From Paenibacillus xylanexedens (GTDB lineage Bacteria > Bacillota > Bacilli > Paenibacillales > Paenibacillaceae): 64,000 nucleotides of DNA. The notes under the pieces are model-generated. The model saw only the letters and a program-made list of their open reading frames with translations. It was not told the DNA's origin and searched no databases. The position numbers and the translations under genes were made by a program. Positions 61,490-64,000 of the stretch are shown here, piece by piece. The stretch covers positions 1 to 64,000 of the forward strand of contig NZ_JAGIKV010000020.1 in assembly GCF_017874615.1 (NCBI RefSeq), read 5' to 3'. The first letter of the stretch is position 1; each line of letters opens with the position of its first letter.

Positions 61490-62617
61490 TTACAGTGTCC
61501 AGTTAATTTTGACGCGCAGATCCGTAGTACCTTCCATTTTGGATACATAATAAGATATCGATTTCATGCCAAGCTGGTACAAATCCTGCAAATCTTCAAT
61601 CAGTCCAGCCTCCGTACCCTTGTACCTGAACGTGAGCGAGGTTCCGCCTTCCTTCAGCTTACTCTGAACTTTGGTCTTCAGCGCAGCATGGCCTTTAACG
61701 GCATCCTGTTCGTCATACAGTGAATAGTCCAGAGCATGGTACAGCTTCTGATATGCGGCTTTTTTGCTATCTCCGGCCTTCACCAGCTTTAATAAAGCTT
61801 CTCGATATGGGGCTGGCGCAGCGGGGTACTTGCTTTTGCCTGTCCAGATATGGTCACGTGCCATCTCATCATCACTCAGCAAATAGTAGCTGTGGCTAAC
61901 CTTACCTTTGCGGTCAGGGGTAGGATCATCCCAAGTGGTGTCCATGTGATACCACTTGCCGTCCAGGTTCACGATATTCCAGGCATGAAGCTGCCCCCCT
62001 GCTGTACCTTCCACAATCCGGTTATCGATACCTACTCGCTCCAGCATCCGATAAGCCAACAGTGAATATCCCTGACAGACGGTACTGCCTGTAACAAGCC
62101 CGTCGTAGGCCGTATATTTCTTCAACGAAGTATCGTAGGAAAGGTTAAGTACAATCCAGTCATGGATGACCTTGACCTTCTCATGATCCGTCATACCTGG
62201 TTTGATGATTTCTTTCAACACATTCGTGACTTTACGATTCACATAATCGGTCTGCTCCTTGGTCTCCCGATAGGAGAGAGTCACATGCACCTCGGCCGAC
62301 ACATTGGAGCCTTTATAATTAAATGCATAACTTTTAACGGTATATTGGATATAAGGGTCACTCTTCATTGCCTCATCGATGGAGGTTTGTAATTGTTTTT
62401 TGAGGCCTTTCACATTGCCTTTGTATGTAAAAACAAGTTCCTCCGTTCGCTGTGACATTGCGGTAAGCAAGGTCTGGCGCAAATCTGTTGCTGTGGATAT
62501 ATCTGATGTCCCTGATGCAGCATACAGTTGATCCAGATCAACCGTACGTGGTAACGCTACAGCAATCAGACAGCCTGCCAGCAGTATGGTGATAATTCGT
62601 TTCCCGTTCTTACCCAT
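61490..62617 (-). CDS. Secreted transglutaminase-like protein
   Basis: 375 residues. Signal sequence (about 1-35, with an Ala-Ala cleavage area), a helical region, and a transglutaminase-like core (about 150-260) with the catalytic triad Cys in GSTVCQGYSLLAYRML, His in GQLHAWNIV and Asp in YHMDTTWDDPTP. It may crosslink or cleave wall-associated proteins or act as a peptidase. GGGTGGG before ATG. It sits immediately upstream of the adhesin gene, with a terminator between them. Confidence 0.87.
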   Translation of the reverse strand: MGKNGKRIITILLAGCLIAVALPRTVDLDQLYAASGTSDISTATDLRQTLLTAMSQRTEELVFTYKGNVKGLKKQLQTSIDEAMKSDPYIQYTVKSYAFNYKGSNVSAEVHVTLSYRETKEQTDYVNRKVTNVLKEIIKPGMTDHEKVKVIHDWIVLNLSYDTSLKKYTAYDGLVTGSTVCQGYSLLAYRMLERVGIDNRIVEGTAGGQLHAWNIVNLDGKWYHMDTTWDDPTPDRKGKVSHSYYLLSDDEMARDHIWTGKSKYPAAPAPYREALLKLVKAGDSKKAAYQKLYHALDYSLYDEQDAVKGHAALKTKVQSKLKEGGTSLTFRYKGTEAGLIEDLQDLYQLGMKSISYYVSKMEGTTDLRVKINWTL

Positions 62618-62707
62618 GAAAGGAACCCACCCTTCTTTGCAAAGTTCTCACGCCCTATTGTATCACAAAAGGCTCTGTCGTCATTCTTCTAGTTTTGTCA
62701 AAGCAAA

Positions 62708-62738
62708 TCAAAAGAGACCTTCTATGGAAGGTCCCTTT
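62708..62738 (-). terminator. Terminator after the SLH-domain gene
   Basis: Minus-strand stem AAAGgGACCTTC/GAAGGTCtCTTT (62711-62738, loop of four) followed by TGATTTG. The T-run is broken, but the stem is strong. Confidence 0.7.
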
Positions 62739-62818
62739 CATCTTCAGTTCAATAAATCACGACTACCCGTTATCTTCATCCTATGATTCGTTTGGTCACG
62801 ATATGAGTGATTCCTCGT

Positions 62819-64000
62819 CTAATACAGGCGATTACCACTCATAAACGTATCTGTCTTACCTTGAAGCTTCGCCAGCCGTTCCAATACTTGTGACGCTTCA
62901 GCTACCGTCACTTTGCGTGAAGGCATGAATCGTCCTTCAATCGAAGGAAGCAATCCCAGCTTCAGACTCAGGGAGACCGCTCCCTTACTTGTAATGGCAC
63001 TGGCATCCGCAATGTTGGGAAGATCGGATGGCAACGTATAGAATCCGGCCAGCTTCTCATAGCGTAAGATACGTACAAGCAGCACTGCCAATTCTTCACG
63101 TGTCATCTCTTCCTGCGGATTCAAATTCTGTTCAGGGTCCGCTCCGGCAAGCCAGCGCTGATCGATTAATGCCCGAACTGCCTTATAATACGGGCTGTCA
63201 GGTTTCACATCAGCGTATAACTTGTCATCTCCGTCCCCACTGTAGTACAGATCCATATTTGGATTAATCGCTCTTGCCAGATAGTTAAACCAATCTCCCC
63301 GGGTGATCACACGATCCGGGAATACGCGTCCCTGCTCATCAGCAAGCAATACGCCATGCTGTGTCATATTGCGTAGAGCTGCTTCGGCCACATGACCCAA
63401 GATATCCGTAGGTTCAGCCTTGGTTGCAGAGCTTGTGTCCCCGTATAAAAGCTTCCACTCTCCTGTGTTCGCATCCAGCGCTTCATAGTTGCCATAGATC
63501 GAATTCTCATCACGTGTAGGCATATAAGCAAGATTCACCCCCGCTGGGATGACTTGACCACCGTTCATACCATATCCGCCATAACGGGAATATGCGAGGA
63601 TCAGCTTGAACTCCTCCAGATAGAGTGCCTTGGCCTCTTCATAACTGATAGCAGGCTTAACAACTGCCGGCAGTTGTTCAGGCGTTGCCGCAATACGCGT
63701 ATAGAACTCGTTAATCGTCCCGTTGTTCAACACCTGTACTTGTGCCGTATCTTCCTTAACTGGAATTCCGTTCAGATAACGCTGGAACAAAAATGTGCGA
63801 GCATCATCCACTTCAATCACGTTAGCCAGTCGGAACTGCTCCGTTGCGTCTGGAACTAGCGAAATCACCGTGTCCATCGCCAGTTTCTCAGCCTGCTTCC
63901 GGGTTACCAATTTGCCTGCCTTCTCCTCAGCCGGCTTCTCCTGTTCCATCTCCGGTCCCATTCGTTGCATCATCGTATAACTGTAGATCTGCCCGGTAAC
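62819..64000 (-). CDS. SLH-domain surface protein, 5' part cut by the window edge
   Basis: At least 393 residues; the frame stays open through 64000, so the real start lies outside (the text ...GQIYSYTMMQRMGPE reads on from the edge). The N-terminal part seen has YcdB-type repeated units (KQAEKLAMDTVISLVPDATEQF; EEAKALYLEEFKLILAYS). From about residue 220 follow three SLH-like repeats (GRVFPDRVITRGDWFNYLARAIN; ...DVKPDSPYYKAVRALIDQRWLAG...MTREELAVLLVRIL; ...ITSKGAVSLSLKLGLLP...KVTVAEASQVLERLA). It is probably exported and held on the wall by its SLH units. Confidence 0.88.
   Translation of the reverse strand, partial: VTGQIYSYTMMQRMGPEMEQEKPAEEKAGKLVTRKQAEKLAMDTVISLVPDATEQFRLANVIEVDDARTFLFQRYLNGIPVKEDTAQVQVLNNGTINEFYTRIAATPEQLPAVVKPAISYEEAKALYLEEFKLILAYSRYGGYGMNGGQVIPAGVNLAYMPTRDENSIYGNYEALDANTGEWKLLYGDTSSATKAEPTDILGHVAEAALRNMTQHGVLLADEQGRVFPDRVITRGDWFNYLARAINPNMDLYYSGDGDDKLYADVKPDSPYYKAVRALIDQRWLAGADPEQNLNPQEEMTREELAVLLVRILRYEKLAGFYTLPSDLPNIADASAITSKGAVSLSLKLGLLPSIEGRFMPSRKVTVAEASQVLERLAKLQGKTDTFMSGNRLY

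Overview
The window looks like chromosomal DNA from a Paenibacillus-type Firmicute (mid GC, strong GGAGG ribosome binding sites, several TTG/GTG starts). It opens with the 5' end of a 16S rRNA gene on the minus strand, behind tandem rrn promoters. Gene content is Bacillales-like: PerR next to YgzB, YgxA beside an rrn operon, GatCAB, YyaC, SigB/RsbVW, a lysine riboswitch and a CydABS-type operon. I see no prophage, IS transposase, CRISPR array or tRNA gene; ordinary chromosomal genes dominate.

Layout. 0.5-12 kb: YgxA, YgzB, a GH18 hydrolase, PerR, two membrane proteins (one an adhesin-like DUF4097 protein), MgtC, a GNAT and gatCAB. 12-16.2 kb: small membrane/hypothetical genes, a MITE-like element, the DedA/thioredoxin-like/MBL operon and a long imperfect inverted repeat. 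16.2-25 kb: a Wzy/O-antigen-ligase-like protein with a TPR tail, a methyltransferase, a hydrolase, YyaC, pirin and asparaginase. 25-40 kb: the general stress region. PAP2, GlsB-like, YtxH and DUF5665 genes lie to the left. In the middle is a minus-strand block encoding REC-PP2C phosphatase, a triple-REC hybrid kinase, CheR methyltransferase, a REC-kinase-REC protein, RsbV, RsbW and SigB. To the right are a YflT-type stress protein, a DUF948 protein and a DUF1328 protein. Six sites resembling SigB promoters (GTTT-N12/14-GG.T) fall in front of these genes, which suggests that sigma-B, its signalling arm and a local regulon are clustered.

40-56 kb: SH3-like secreted protein, CDF transporter, ABC-F ATPase, MBL hydrolase, a cytochrome bd operon with two very small membrane-protein genes (a CydS-like one overlapping cydB, and a 34-residue one ahead of cydA), a PAS kinase divergent from an OmpR-type regulator, a CvfC-like HEAT protein, and a lysine-riboswitch-controlled LysP-type permease. 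56-64 kb: a cell-surface locus with a class D-like sortase convergent with a 1.5-kb-residue-scale LPQTG adhesin (five collagen-binding-like and four CnaB-like repeats), a secreted transglutaminase-like protein, and an SLH-domain protein running off the right edge.
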